From a virus: a stretch of DNA of 28,518 nucleotides. The stretch lies in IMG/VR virus record IMGVR_UViG_3300047440_000164, positions 1 to 28,518 of that record; one strand, 5' to 3'. The translations under genes and the position numbers were made by a program. The notes under the pieces were generated by a model that saw nothing but the letters and a program-made list of their open reading frames with translations, ran no database searches and was not told the origin of the DNA. Of this stretch, positions 7,821 to 16,286 are shown one piece after another (within the stretch, counting starts at the first letter, position 1; each line of letters begins with the position of its first letter).

Positions 7821-10249
7821 ACACAACGATGGGCGGGCCGGTTGGCGGATCGCTGCTGGCGCAGATGCTCGCGGCGGATGGCACGGTCCAGTTTGGCTAC
7901 GCGCAGACGGAAAATCCCGACAAGAAAGACACCATCCCGCGCGATGCACCCGACCCGCCGGATCGCCGCAAGGCGCTGGTCGCGGCATGGACCGGGCGCG
8001 TCAAGGCGGCGAAAAAGCACTGGGATAAAGCCTTCCGGCGCATGCTGGAGGATCAGGACTTTGCCTTCGGCCATCAGTGGTCGAAGGGCAACCTGAACCC
8101 GACGAGCGGTGATGGGAGCAACACTGCCGATCCGCGCTACGTTGCCAATCTGACGCTGCGCCTCGTCGCGCAAAAGACGGCCTTCCTCTACGCCAAAAAT
8201 CCCAAGGCCATCGCGCGCAAGCGCGAGCGCATGATCGCCACGGCGTGGGACGAGACGCAGACGCAGTTGCAGCAACTTGTGCAGACCGGCGGCATGATGG
8301 TTCAGCAAATGACGCAGCCGGGGGTGATGCCGGGGATGCCGCCGCAGCCGGGTATGCCGCTACAGGGAATGCCGCCCGGCGCACCGCCGGGAATGCCGGG
8401 TGCGCCGCCGATGGGCGGCGATCCGACGATGAGCGGCGTCATGGGCGCGATGAGCGCCGTGCAAAGCAATCCGGCGATGATGGCAGCGGCGCAGCAGGGC
8501 ATGGCGGTCGCCATGGATGCCGCGCGCGTCAAGGCGCAGAACGCGCTGATGGACAAACTCGGCAAGACGCTGGAGTTGCTCTACGCCTACAACGTCGATC
8601 AGCAGGTGCACTCCTTCAAACAAATGATGAAAATGGTCGTGCGCCGCACCGTCACCTGCGGCGTCGGCTATGTGAAGCTGGGTTTCGAGCGGGTGATGGA
8701 GAAAAGCCCCAATCTCGAAAAGGGCATCGCCGATGCCGGTGAGCGCCTTGCCACCATCGAGCGCCTTGCCGCCGACATGGCCGACGATCTCACCGATGAG
8801 AACGACAAGGAGGCCGAACAGTTGCGCCTGCTGATCAACGACATGGCCAAGCAGGTCGACTTTGTCGCGCGCGAGGGGCTGACGTTTGATTACCCATTGC
8901 CGACCAACATCATCCCCGACGTGAAGACGCTTGAACTGCGCAACTTCCTTGGCGCGGACTGGGTCGCGGAGCAGTACATTCTGACCAAGAACGACATCGA
9001 GGAGATTTACGGCATCGACGTCGGCACCGAGTTTACCGGCTACAAGTGCTGGGACTTGCGCGGCCCCGATCCGGTGCAGATGGCGCGCGAGATGACCGCC
9101 GGTTACGACTGGGTCGAGGGCGGCAAGGCGGCAGATCGCGAGTATGATTTCTGCCTCGTGTGGGACATCTACTGCCGCAAGGACGGCCTCATCTACACCG
9201 TGTGCGATGGCTACAACGACTTCCTGCGTGAGCCAGCGTCACCGGAAATCTACAACGAGCGGTTTTTTCCTTGGTATCCGCTGATCTTCAACGAGTGCGA
9301 TCACGAGACCGAAATCTATCCGCCGTCCGACGTGCGGCTGATCCGCGACATGCAGCGCGAATACAACCGCTGCCGCGAAGGCCTCAAGGAGCAGCGCATC
9401 GCCGCGCGCCCGTTCACCGCGGTGGTGGCGGGCACCATGGAGGAGGAAGACCTCGACAAGCTGGAGAACCGTGCCGCCAATGCGGTGGTCGAGTTGAACG
9501 CGCTGCAGCCCAATCAGGACGTGAAGAACCTGCTGCAGGCCTACAGCGGCCCGGGCATCGATCCCAATTTGTATGAGGTGAACCCGGTCTACGAGGACAT
9601 CCTGCGCACCACCGGCATTCAGGAAGCCAATCTCGGCGGCACGTCCGACACGACGGCGACGCAAACGCAGGTTGCCGAAGGCTCGCGCATGACGTCGATG
9701 GGTTCCAACATCGATGATCTCAACGATCTGTTGACGCAACTGGCGCGCAACGGCGGTCAAATCCTCATGGCCGAGATGTCGAAGCCGACCGTCGAAAAGA
9801 TCGTCGGCCCCGGCGCGGTGTGGCCGGAATTGTCGCGGCAGGACATCGCGCAGGAAATCTATCTGGAGATCGAGGCCGGTTCGATGGGCCGACCGAACGC
9901 GGCGCAAGACATCGCCAACGCCCAGCGCATCTACCCGCTGCTGCTGCAAATCCCCGGTATCGATCCCAACTATCTGGCCAAGGACTTGCTGCAGCGGCTC
10001 GACGACCGCTTCGATCTCACGCAGGCGTTCAAGAGCATGCTGCCGTCCATCGTGGCGATGAACGGCATGGTGCGCGGGCAGATGGGCGCGACCGGTGCGC
10101 CCGCGGGCGCAGGTCAGGGACCGCAGGGTGCCAACAACACCGCGCGCATGGGCAACACGCCGCCGGGTGGCCCGCCAGACATGACCGGCCAGTTGACCGG
10201 CACGCCGCCGCCCGGCTCAGCCGGAGGACCGCCGCCACCGGGAGGCTGA
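7811..10249 (+). CDS. Portal protein with Met/Pro/Gly-rich insertion
   Basis: An 812-residue protein, large and comparable to P22-type portals. The portal forms the dodecameric DNA gate at one capsid vertex and docks the terminase encoded just upstream. Supporting signs are its place between terminase and scaffold, the helical segment RDMQREYNRCREGLKEQR, and a glutamine- and threonine-rich stretch (TQTQVAEGSRMTSMG) typical of portal stem/crown regions. An unusual low-complexity insertion spans about residues 161-235, with repeats of the GMPP type. The last 55 residues are Gly/Pro/Ala-rich (GGPPPPGG at the end). The ATG at 7811 has a GAGGAG-like site upstream. The assignment rests on context plus general sequence character. 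Confidence 0.88.
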   Translation: MAVDTTMGGPVGGSLLAQMLAADGTVQFGYAQTENPDKKDTIPRDAPDPPDRRKALVAAWTGRVKAAKKHWDKAFRRMLEDQDFAFGHQWSKGNLNPTSGDGSNTADPRYVANLTLRLVAQKTAFLYAKNPKAIARKRERMIATAWDETQTQLQQLVQTGGMMVQQMTQPGVMPGMPPQPGMPLQGMPPGAPPGMPGAPPMGGDPTMSGVMGAMSAVQSNPAMMAAAQQGMAVAMDAARVKAQNALMDKLGKTLELLYAYNVDQQVHSFKQMMKMVVRRTVTCGVGYVKLGFERVMEKSPNLEKGIADAGERLATIERLAADMADDLTDENDKEAEQLRLLINDMAKQVDFVAREGLTFDYPLPTNIIPDVKTLELRNFLGADWVAEQYILTKNDIEEIYGIDVGTEFTGYKCWDLRGPDPVQMAREMTAGYDWVEGGKAADREYDFCLVWDIYCRKDGLIYTVCDGYNDFLREPASPEIYNERFFPWYPLIFNECDHETEIYPPSDVRLIRDMQREYNRCREGLKEQRIAARPFTAVVAGTMEEEDLDKLENRAANAVVELNALQPNQDVKNLLQAYSGPGIDPNLYEVNPVYEDILRTTGIQEANLGGTSDTTATQTQVAEGSRMTSMGSNIDDLNDLLTQLARNGGQILMAEMSKPTVEKIVGPGAVWPELSRQDIAQEIYLEIEAGSMGRPNAAQDIANAQRIYPLLLQIPGIDPNYLAKDLLQRLDDRFDLTQAFKSMLPSIVAMNGMVRGQMGATGAPAGAGQGPQGANNTARMGNTPPGGPPDMTGQLTGTPPPGSAGGPPPPGG

Positions 10250-10278
10250 ACGCTTATGCGCCCACACGGGAGAGGTCT

Positions 10279-10461
10279 ATGAGCGACTGGCAGAAAATAG
10301 AGACAGCGCCGAAGGATGGGACCGAAATACTCGGATGTTGGTCCAAATCCAAAATTTGCTCGGTTGTTAGCTGCGAGGGTAACGGCACGTGGACGAGCGA
10401 TACCGAATATGTTTCCGCACCGACTCACTGGATGCCGCTACCAAAACTGCCGACAGAATGA
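10279..10461 (+). CDS. DUF551-like small protein
   Basis: A 60-residue protein starting at ATG 10279 after a GGGAGAGG ribosome site. It matches the DUF551 pattern: an opening WQKIETAPKDGTEILGCW and a closing PTHWMPLPKLP. Members of this family are common in phages and of unknown function. It is the first gene of an accessory cassette between portal and scaffold. That cassette is less tightly overlapped and looks somewhat lower in GC than its neighbours, which suggests later insertion. Confidence 0.8.
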   Translation: MSDWQKIETAPKDGTEILGCWSKSKICSVVSCEGNGTWTSDTEYVSAPTHWMPLPKLPTE

Positions 10462-10485
10462 ATATGCGCCCTATAGGAACAACCG

Positions 10486-10677
10486 ATGGCCTTTGATCAG
10501 CACCTTGCCAATGAGATTAAACGCAGCGACGAGCTTTACGCTGAAAACATGCGACTGCGGAAGGCACTACAGGACATGATTGAAATTACAAAGCGCAATT
10601 CGGAAGCAAGTCTGATGCTCATTGCGATCCGCAAATGTGCAGAACATGCGCTTACCGCCGCTAAATGGACGACATAA
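10486..10677 (+). CDS. Small helical hypothetical protein
   Basis: A 63-residue protein preceded by AGGAACAACCG. It is charged and helix-prone throughout (ELYAENMRLRKALQDMIEIT), consistent with a short coiled coil. Similar small helical proteins occur among phage accessory genes. No function is recognised. Its TAA overlaps an ATG of the next gene (TAATG at 10675). Confidence 0.6.
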   Translation: MAFDQHLANEIKRSDELYAENMRLRKALQDMIEITKRNSEASLMLIAIRKCAEHALTAAKWTT

Positions 10678-10952
10678 TGGAACAGGCAGAATTTCGGATA
10701 CCGGCAACCGGCGAAGCGTGGCGGCACTATAAGGGCGGCCTCTACACCATTGTTGGGTTAGCGATTGACGACAAGGGCGATGCCGCCGTGGTCTATACGC
10801 CCTTCGGCTGGTCGCTCGTTCAACTGCCGCCGCTCTTTACTCAGACCCTTGGCCGGTTCTTGCAGCAAGTCGAAATCGACAAGCCGCGCTTTTACTTTCA
10901 GGGCGAGCGAGGCGGCGATAAAAATTGCCCCTTCATCGCTTCTGGCCCTTAA
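10677..10952 (+). CDS. DUF1653-like protein
   Basis: A 91-residue protein from the ATG at 10677, which overlaps the upstream TAA; an in-frame ATG at 10665 would add four residues and cannot be excluded. The core WRHYKGGLYTIVGLAIDD followed by AAVVYTPFGWS and a late GRFLQQV fits the DUF1653 pattern, a small beta-rich domain found in bacteria and phages with no established function. It is part of the accessory cassette between portal and scaffold. Confidence 0.75.
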   Translation: MEQAEFRIPATGEAWRHYKGGLYTIVGLAIDDKGDAAVVYTPFGWSLVQLPPLFTQTLGRFLQQVEIDKPRFYFQGERGGDKNCPFIASGP

Positions 10953-10964
10953 GCGAGCAACACC

Positions 10965-11351
10965 ATGACAAAGATCGCACGCGCTGCCGAACTCTGGGCG
11001 CGCCTTGAGAAGCGCCTGATCAATCGCTGCGGCCTGCCGAACGGCAGGATGCTCGATGTCGAGCGGCCAAATTTGATCCGCTCTATCGGAAACGCATTAG
11101 TCGGTGGTCGAGCCATCCAGCATGCGCGCATAGCTGACGGCACAGAAATTGCCGGTAGAGCGGCGGCAGTGACAAACGTAAGCCCGCCGCTACCACAACA
11201 GGACGCATATGCGAAACGCATTAAAGTGCGTCCTGACAAAATGCGTCCTGACACGGTGCATGATCCGAAGCTGGCGGCGATGCTGGAACAGTCCTGTTCG
11301 CGCCGCACCGGCTACGACGGTGATGACACTGTGAGTTACGAGCGCGGCTGA
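10965..11351 (+). CDS. Hypothetical protein of the accessory cassette
   Basis: A 128-residue protein, unrecognised. The N-terminal half is helical and basic (ELWARLEKRLINRCG). A short internal near-repeat (KVRPDKMRPD) falls in a likely linker, and the C-terminus is polar. The ATG at 10965 follows AAGCGAGCAACACC, a weak ribosome site. It closes the cassette of four small genes inserted between portal and scaffold genes. Confidence 0.55.
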   Translation: MTKIARAAELWARLEKRLINRCGLPNGRMLDVERPNLIRSIGNALVGGRAIQHARIADGTEIAGRAAAVTNVSPPLPQQDAYAKRIKVRPDKMRPDTVHDPKLAAMLEQSCSRRTGYDGDDTVSYERG

Positions 11352-11355
11352 CTGT

Positions 11356-11384
11356 TTGCGCAATAAAATTATCTAGTCTATCTT
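11356..11384 (+). promoter_or_regulatory. Candidate promoter upstream of scaffold/capsid genes
   Basis: TTGCGC (11356-11361), a 17-base AT-rich spacer and TATCTT (11379-11384) lie in the only sizeable plus-strand gap of the late region, 44 bases before the scaffold ATG. The match is moderate. It would allow separate, strong expression of scaffold and capsid, which fits the terminator after the capsid gene. Confidence 0.35.
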
Positions 11385-11427
11385 CCGCGCCTTCAGGGGA
11401 GATTTGGGTCGAGCGAGGTGTTGGCCA

Positions 11428-12546
11428 ATGGCCGACGCTGAAAACTCGACACCAACTGCGCCTGCGCTTGAAAATGCAGCACCGTCGCCTGCGTCACCCG
11501 CGCAGGCACCGGCATCTCCATCGACATCTCCCGGCGAGACTTCCGCGCCATCGCCAAGCGCGAAACCGGCAACCACCCGCGAAGCCTTACTCGACGCTGT
11601 GCAGAAGGCGGTCCCCGACAAGCCGCGCCCTGATCAGTTGCGAGAAGGTCAAGAGGCGGGAGGTGCTTCGCCAGCACCCGCAGCAAAATCTGAAACTGCA
11701 CCACACGACGAAGAAGACCTCTCCGATCTGTCGGAAGACCCGACGCCGCAGGAAATACTGGAAGGAAACTTCCAAGGCGGCGGTCGTCGGCGCGTCAAAA
11801 AACTCCTCCGGCAGCGCGATGAGGCAAGGATCACGGCAGACAAACAGCGGCAGCAGATCGAGCAGTTAAATTCTCGAATGCCGCAGGCTGAAGCGGCTGC
11901 CAGTGTGCAGAAGTACCTGATCGATAACGATATCGGGAAGGACGACTTTCTGCTCACCCTTGAACTGGCCGCAGCGATGCGGCGCGGTGACTTCAAGGCC
12001 TTCTACGAGGGTGTCAGGCCTTACGTCGATCTGGCTGAACAGTATCTCGGCGTCACCTTGCCCCAAGACCTGCAACAGCGGGTGCGTGAAGGGCACATGA
12101 CTACCGAGGCTGCGCGCCTGTTCGCGCGTGAGCGTATGGATCGTGGTCTGGCAGACACTGCCCGGCTGCGCACCGCGCAACGCTACGACCAGACCGTGCA
12201 GGAGACTGCGCAGCAGAACCTTCAGTCTGCCGTCGTTCAAGCTGTGAACGTATGGGAGCAGGCAACGATGCAGTCCGATCCAGATTACGCGCGAAAAAAA
12301 CCGCTACTTCAGGACGTGATGTGGTCTGTGGTGCACGCACGAGGTCGCCCGCAGACGCCGGAAGCCGCCTTAGAGATCGCGAACGAAGCTTACAGGCGTG
12401 TGAACGAGCACTCTGCTCAGTGGGCACCTCCGAAACGCCCGACATCACGACAACCGAGTAGCACAGGCCGAACCAACGGCGCTGCGCCCGAAGCCAAATC
12501 CCTCAAGGAGGCTGTTGCTCAGGCCATCGAGCGCGCGCGCGTTTAG
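11428..12546 (+). CDS. Capsid scaffolding protein
   Basis: A 372-residue protein starting at ATG 11428 with GAGG about 10 bases upstream; an upstream TTG is rejected. The first ~90 residues are low-complexity Ala/Pro/Ser, followed by an acidic patch (HDEEDLSDLSEDPTPQE). A basic helical stretch (RRRVKKLLRQRDEARITADK) leads into a long helical region rich in Gln, Glu and Arg. It ends in a basic helix (KSLKEAVAQAIERARV), the kind of C-terminal element by which scaffolds bind coat protein. It lies between the portal cassette and the major capsid gene, the normal scaffold position. It would guide procapsid assembly and then leave. Confidence 0.75.
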   Translation: MADAENSTPTAPALENAAPSPASPAQAPASPSTSPGETSAPSPSAKPATTREALLDAVQKAVPDKPRPDQLREGQEAGGASPAPAAKSETAPHDEEDLSDLSEDPTPQEILEGNFQGGGRRRVKKLLRQRDEARITADKQRQQIEQLNSRMPQAEAAASVQKYLIDNDIGKDDFLLTLELAAAMRRGDFKAFYEGVRPYVDLAEQYLGVTLPQDLQQRVREGHMTTEAARLFARERMDRGLADTARLRTAQRYDQTVQETAQQNLQSAVVQAVNVWEQATMQSDPDYARKKPLLQDVMWSVVHARGRPQTPEAALEIANEAYRRVNEHSAQWAPPKRPTSRQPSSTGRTNGAAPEAKSLKEAVAQAIERARV

Positions 12547-12563
12547 TTTGAAGGTGCGCGGAA

Positions 12564-13679
12564 ATGCCGACGTATACGGCCCCGTTGCTGTCGCATATCA
12601 CGACAGCGGCGTTGGACTATTGGCTCAACAAAGGCACTGCCTTTCAGGAAGCCATCCAAGAAAAACCCTTGCTCGCCATGATGGAGAGCAAGGCCAAGTC
12701 GTTTCCCGGCGGTAAGGGAAACATCATCATCAGTGTGAAGGGCGACTATGGCAACACTGCCGCCCCGGGTACTGGGGACTCGTTGGTGGGTTATCAACTC
12801 GATGACCAAGTTTTGTACTACACACCAGCGAACCTCACTCAAGCGATCTTCCCTTGGAAAGAACATCACATCGGTCTGACGCTGACGCACTCGGAACTCA
12901 AATCCGATGGCATCAGCGTGGTCGATACCGATGGCGATGAAACCAGCGAACACTCCGGTCGTGATGACACGGTGCTGGTCGGCCTGCTCGATGACGCACT
13001 GCAGGACTTGAGCGAACGCTACGCGATCTCGCTCAACAAACTGTTGTGGGGCAACGGCACTGCCGATCCGAAAGCCTTGGCTGGCATCGCCGCGCTCGTC
13101 ACCGACAATCCGACGACCGGCGTGGTGGCCAACATCGACCGTTCCCTGAAACCGTGGTGGCGCAATCGCGCCTACACGTCGGCGATGGGCACGGCGGTCA
13201 CCGGCACTCCGGCGCTGGCGGCATGGGGCGGTGCCCCGATTGCCTCCAGTGCGACCGGCGGCGGCGCGCTGATCACCAAACTGCAGAACGAGTACCGGCA
13301 ATTGTCCCGCTTCGGCGGCAGGCCAAACACCGGCCTGTGCGGCAGTAGCTGGCTCACGGCACTCGAAACCGAACTGCGTGCCAACGGCAACTACAGCATG
13401 CAGGGCTTCGCGCAAGGGAAAGACATCAGCGTCGGCACCATCAGCTACATGGGCACCGACTTTGAGTACGACCCGACGCTCGACGATCTCGGTTACGCCA
13501 AGCGCGCGTACTGGTTCGACAACAGGGATATTTATTTGGTCAAGATGCAGGACGAGTGGCGTCATCAACACTCACCCGCGCGTCCGCCAGACAAGTACCT
13601 GCTCTATCGGGGCATCACCTCGACCGGGCAATTGTGTGCGCGCCGCCTTAACTCGGCGGTCGTGCTCGATATTGCCTGA
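12564..13679 (+). CDS. Major capsid protein
   Basis: A 371-residue protein of normal size for an HK97-fold coat protein. It starts with a typical N-terminal arm (TTAALDYWLNKGTAFQEAI) and a glycine-rich loop (FPGGKGNIIISVKGDYGN). It contains the domain segment DDALQDLSERYAISLNKLLWG and ends with PARPPDKYLLYRGITSTGQL, a pattern I associate with phage coat proteins of this type. It follows the scaffold gene by 17 bases and is followed by a strong terminator, consistent with the most abundant virion component. The fold assignment is by pattern and position, not by search. Confidence 0.85.
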   Translation: MPTYTAPLLSHITTAALDYWLNKGTAFQEAIQEKPLLAMMESKAKSFPGGKGNIIISVKGDYGNTAAPGTGDSLVGYQLDDQVLYYTPANLTQAIFPWKEHHIGLTLTHSELKSDGISVVDTDGDETSEHSGRDDTVLVGLLDDALQDLSERYAISLNKLLWGNGTADPKALAGIAALVTDNPTTGVVANIDRSLKPWWRNRAYTSAMGTAVTGTPALAAWGGAPIASSATGGGALITKLQNEYRQLSRFGGRPNTGLCGSSWLTALETELRANGNYSMQGFAQGKDISVGTISYMGTDFEYDPTLDDLGYAKRAYWFDNRDIYLVKMQDEWRHQHSPARPPDKYLLYRGITSTGQLCARRLNSAVVLDIA

Positions 13680-13686
13680 CGATGAG

Positions 13687-13721
13687 AACCGCCGGGGTCG
13701 CTGTTGCCCCCGGCGGTTTTT
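13687..13721 (+). terminator. Rho-independent terminator after the capsid gene
   Basis: A perfect 9-bp GC-rich stem, CCGCCGGGG (13689-13697) with CCCCGGCGG (13708-13716), extended by two A-T pairs. The loop is 10 bases, followed by TTTTT. It lies 7 bases past the capsid stop and would cut most transcripts there, setting capsid expression above the downstream tail genes. Confidence 0.85.
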
Positions 13722-13743
13722 GCAACAGCAAAGGAAACTCGAA

Positions 13744-14172
13744 ATGAAAATGCACTGGTGCACCTGCCGGGTGAACCTGTCAGGGCAAGGCCACCACATC
13801 ATCGTCTTCGATCAGTTCAAGACGGTGTCGTGGCCGGAAGTGCAGGTGCTGATGGGCCTGCACGGTCAGGAAAACGTCTTCGACATCAAGCCGCTGCGTC
13901 TCACCGATGGCATCGATGCCAAGCAGGAGAAAGTGCGGCTCGGAGCCAAGTACGGCAGGATCGTCGAGCAGGTGTTTCCCGGCGCGCTGCCGCGCATGGA
14001 AATGACCATGCCCGGCGAAAACGAGGATCAGCAAAAAGCCGACGCCGACGGTGATGCCTTGCCGGTTAATGGCAACGGTCCCGACGACGAGCCGGAGGAC
14101 GAGCCGCCCATCGAGCCGGTCGGCCCGGCCACGTTCAAGCCCGGTCGTCACCGGCCACCGGCAGGTGTGTGA
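13744..14172 (+). CDS. Head-associated hypothetical protein
   Basis: A 142-residue protein starting at ATG 13744 behind AAAGGAAA. A folded N-terminal part of about 90 residues contains CTCRVNLSGQGHHIIVFDQF and a Leu/Val-rich helix. It is followed by a very acidic, proline-rich linker (DDEPEDEPPIEP) and a short basic end. Its place directly after the coat protein and before the connector suggests a head decoration or completion role, by context only. Its stop overlaps the next ATG (TGATG). Confidence 0.6.
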   Translation: MKMHWCTCRVNLSGQGHHIIVFDQFKTVSWPEVQVLMGLHGQENVFDIKPLRLTDGIDAKQEKVRLGAKYGRIVEQVFPGALPRMEMTMPGENEDQQKADADGDALPVNGNGPDDEPEDEPPIEPVGPATFKPGRHRPPAGV

Positions 14173-14891
14173 TGCCCATCGGTGTCACGCTGGTCGATCT
14201 GCGGCGTGACCTGCGGGCCGAGACCGGCCAGTCGCTCAACGTCGCGCAGGGTGTGCAGTCGCAGTCGACGCAGGACAACCAGCTTGACCGCCAGCAGCGC
14301 GAACTGTGGGAGGCCTACGACTGGCCGCACCTGCGCTACTGGCGCGACGTGCCGGTGCTGGCCGGGCAAGACCTCTACGACTACCCGCCCGACATGCCGT
14401 TCGACAGCATCAACTACGTTCACTACGCGCAGAGCGCGACGACGCAATGGAAGCGGCTGGCCTACGGCCTGCACGGTTTTCAAATCCGACCGGCGCAGCA
14501 AAGCCAAGGCACACCGGGCCGCTGGGGCAACATTGTCTCGGTCGATCAGGTGACGATGAAGACCAATCCGGTCGGCCAGATCAAGCTGGTGCCGATCCCG
14601 GTCGGCCCCGGCACGCTGCGGCTGGAGGGGTCGGCCCCCTGCAATCCGCTGATCGATGACACCGACACCTGCATCATCGACAGCAAGGTGATCGTGCTGT
14701 TTGCCGCCGCCGAAATCCTCGCCACGCAGAAGGTCGAGGCGGCGCAGTTGAAGCTGCAGAAGGCGCAAAACTATCTGCGCAAGCTGCTGGCCAACCAGAG
14801 CGCCGACAAGCGCCGCAACTACAATCTCGGCGGTGCCTATCACAACGGCTATCTCGGGCGCACGCCGTACATCGACTACATCCCGTCGTGA
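14172..14891 (+). CDS. Head-tail connector (adaptor) protein, P22 gp4-like
   Basis: A 239-residue protein. The ATG at 14172 overlaps the preceding stop; a GTG three bases earlier is less likely. The N-terminal helix LVDLRRDLRAETGQSLNVAQ and the following LDRQQRELWEAYDWPHLRYW recur in podovirus adaptor or tail-tubular A-like proteins that extend the portal. The gene lies after the coat genes and before the beta-rich tail hub protein, matching that role. The C-terminal part is helical and basic (LQKAQNYLRKLLANQ). The family match is from memory. Confidence 0.65.
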   Translation: MPIGVTLVDLRRDLRAETGQSLNVAQGVQSQSTQDNQLDRQQRELWEAYDWPHLRYWRDVPVLAGQDLYDYPPDMPFDSINYVHYAQSATTQWKRLAYGLHGFQIRPAQQSQGTPGRWGNIVSVDQVTMKTNPVGQIKLVPIPVGPGTLRLEGSAPCNPLIDDTDTCIIDSKVIVLFAAAEILATQKVEAAQLKLQKAQNYLRKLLANQSADKRRNYNLGGAYHNGYLGRTPYIDYIPS

Positions 14892-14897
14892 GGCGGC

Positions 14898-16286
14898 ATG
14901 CCGTATTTCACAATCCAGAACTTTTCTGCCGGTCTCGATCTACGCCGCAACTCGCTGACCGCACCGGCAGGAACGCTGCGCTCGCTGAAGAACCTGCACG
15001 TCACCCCCGGCGGCGAGATCGAGAAACGCTTTGCCTTCACGCTGATCAAGACCGTCGACCCGTCGACCAAGGGTCTCGTCGAATGCAACCAGATGATCTA
15101 CGTCTTTGCCCCCAATGGCCCGGGGCAGGTCGATCCCACCGGGCCGTTCGACGTCGGCGAAATGAAACTGGCCACGGCGACCATCGAGAAAGTCGTCGAT
15201 TACGACCTGTTCGACAACAAGGTGTTCAGCATCGTCTATATCGACACCGCCGGGACGGTCGGCAGGTACTACGACGGCATCCCGGTGCCGGATGCGCAGG
15301 GTCTCTACTGCCGCACCTACAAGACCAAGGTGCACGCCGTCGATCAGGGCGTGCTGTATTTCTCCGCGGTCGGTGTCGCCGATGACTGGACCGGCACCGG
15401 CTCCGGCTTCATCGATTTGTCGCTGGAGGACAGCGACATGAGCAACGCGCAGGCGCTGGAGGTCTATTACGACAAGCTGGCGATCTTTTCCGAGACGGCC
15501 TGCCAGTTGTGGGTGATCGACCCCGACCCGCTGCAGACCCAGTACACGCAGACGCTGCATCAGGCGGGCACCATCGCGCCGCTCTCGGCGCTGCAATACG
15601 GCTCCGGTGACGTCCTCTACCTCGCGCCCGATGGCATTCGTTCGCTGCGCGCCCGCAATGCCTCGCTCGCCGCGGCGGTGTCGGACATCGGCTCGCCGCT
15701 CGATCCGATCATGCAGAATTTGTTCCGCATGAACGGCAAGGACTGGCTGCACGACGTGATCTCGGTGCTGCAGCCGGTCGCCGGTCGTTTCTGGATCATC
15801 CTGCCGGATCGCGTCTACGTCCTCTCGGCCTTCGAGGGGGCCAAGATCACGGCGTGGTCGGAGTATGATCCCGGGTTTAGCATCACCGCTGCGGCGACCG
15901 CCAACCAGCGGCTTTATCTGCGCGACGATGCCAACAACATCTATGTCTACGGCGGCGACACCGTCACCGTGCCGTCGTTTGACACCTCGCCGGTCGAGGT
16001 GGTGTTCCCGTTCCACTCCGGCGATGAGCAGTCGTCGGCGATCTTCAAGAAGTTTCACGGCATCGACTGTGCCTGCGAAGGCGAGTGGGACGTCTATGCG
16101 TCCTACGATCCCTCCACCGAGGCCGAGGACTATCTCGGCAAGTTCACCGGCCCGACGTTCCTGCAGGGCCGTTTCCCGATGGAGGGGCACGGCACCCACA
16201 TTTCGCTGCGGCTGCGCTCGGCAGTCGATGGCCCCCTGCTCCTCTCCAACATGATCGTGCATTATGACTTGGCCGAAAGCGGATGA
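14898..16286 (+). CDS. Tail hub / packaged-DNA stabilisation protein, P22 gp10-like
   Basis: A 462-residue, strongly beta-rich protein starting at ATG 14898 (GAGGCGGC upstream). It opens with FTIQNFSAGLDLRRNSLTAPAG, typical of proteins that describe a beta-propeller tail hub in short-tailed phages. It has recurring blocks such as YYDKLAIFSETACQLWVI and DVLYLAPDGIRSLRARNASL. This last block is a good marker of P22 gp10-like and tail-tubular B-like proteins. It would close the portal-connector channel after packaging. It overlaps the next gene by 4 bases. Confidence 0.75.
   Translation: MPYFTIQNFSAGLDLRRNSLTAPAGTLRSLKNLHVTPGGEIEKRFAFTLIKTVDPSTKGLVECNQMIYVFAPNGPGQVDPTGPFDVGEMKLATATIEKVVDYDLFDNKVFSIVYIDTAGTVGRYYDGIPVPDAQGLYCRTYKTKVHAVDQGVLYFSAVGVADDWTGTGSGFIDLSLEDSDMSNAQALEVYYDKLAIFSETACQLWVIDPDPLQTQYTQTLHQAGTIAPLSALQYGSGDVLYLAPDGIRSLRARNASLAAAVSDIGSPLDPIMQNLFRMNGKDWLHDVISVLQPVAGRFWIILPDRVYVLSAFEGAKITAWSEYDPGFSITAAATANQRLYLRDDANNIYVYGGDTVTVPSFDTSPVEVVFPFHSGDEQSSAIFKKFHGIDCACEGEWDVYASYDPSTEAEDYLGKFTGPTFLQGRFPMEGHGTHISLRLRSAVDGPLLLSNMIVHYDLAESG

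Noticed and set aside
12543-13571. 342-aa minus-strand open frame opposite the capsid gene
   Set aside because: It covers almost exactly the capsid coding region, has shadow-frame composition and no promoter or ribosome site.
14940-16262. 440-aa minus-strand open frame opposite the tail hub gene
   Set aside because: It is antisense to a convincing beta-rich tail protein, is Arg/Asp/His-biased as expected from a GC-rich shadow frame, and has no ribosome site or recognisable domain.
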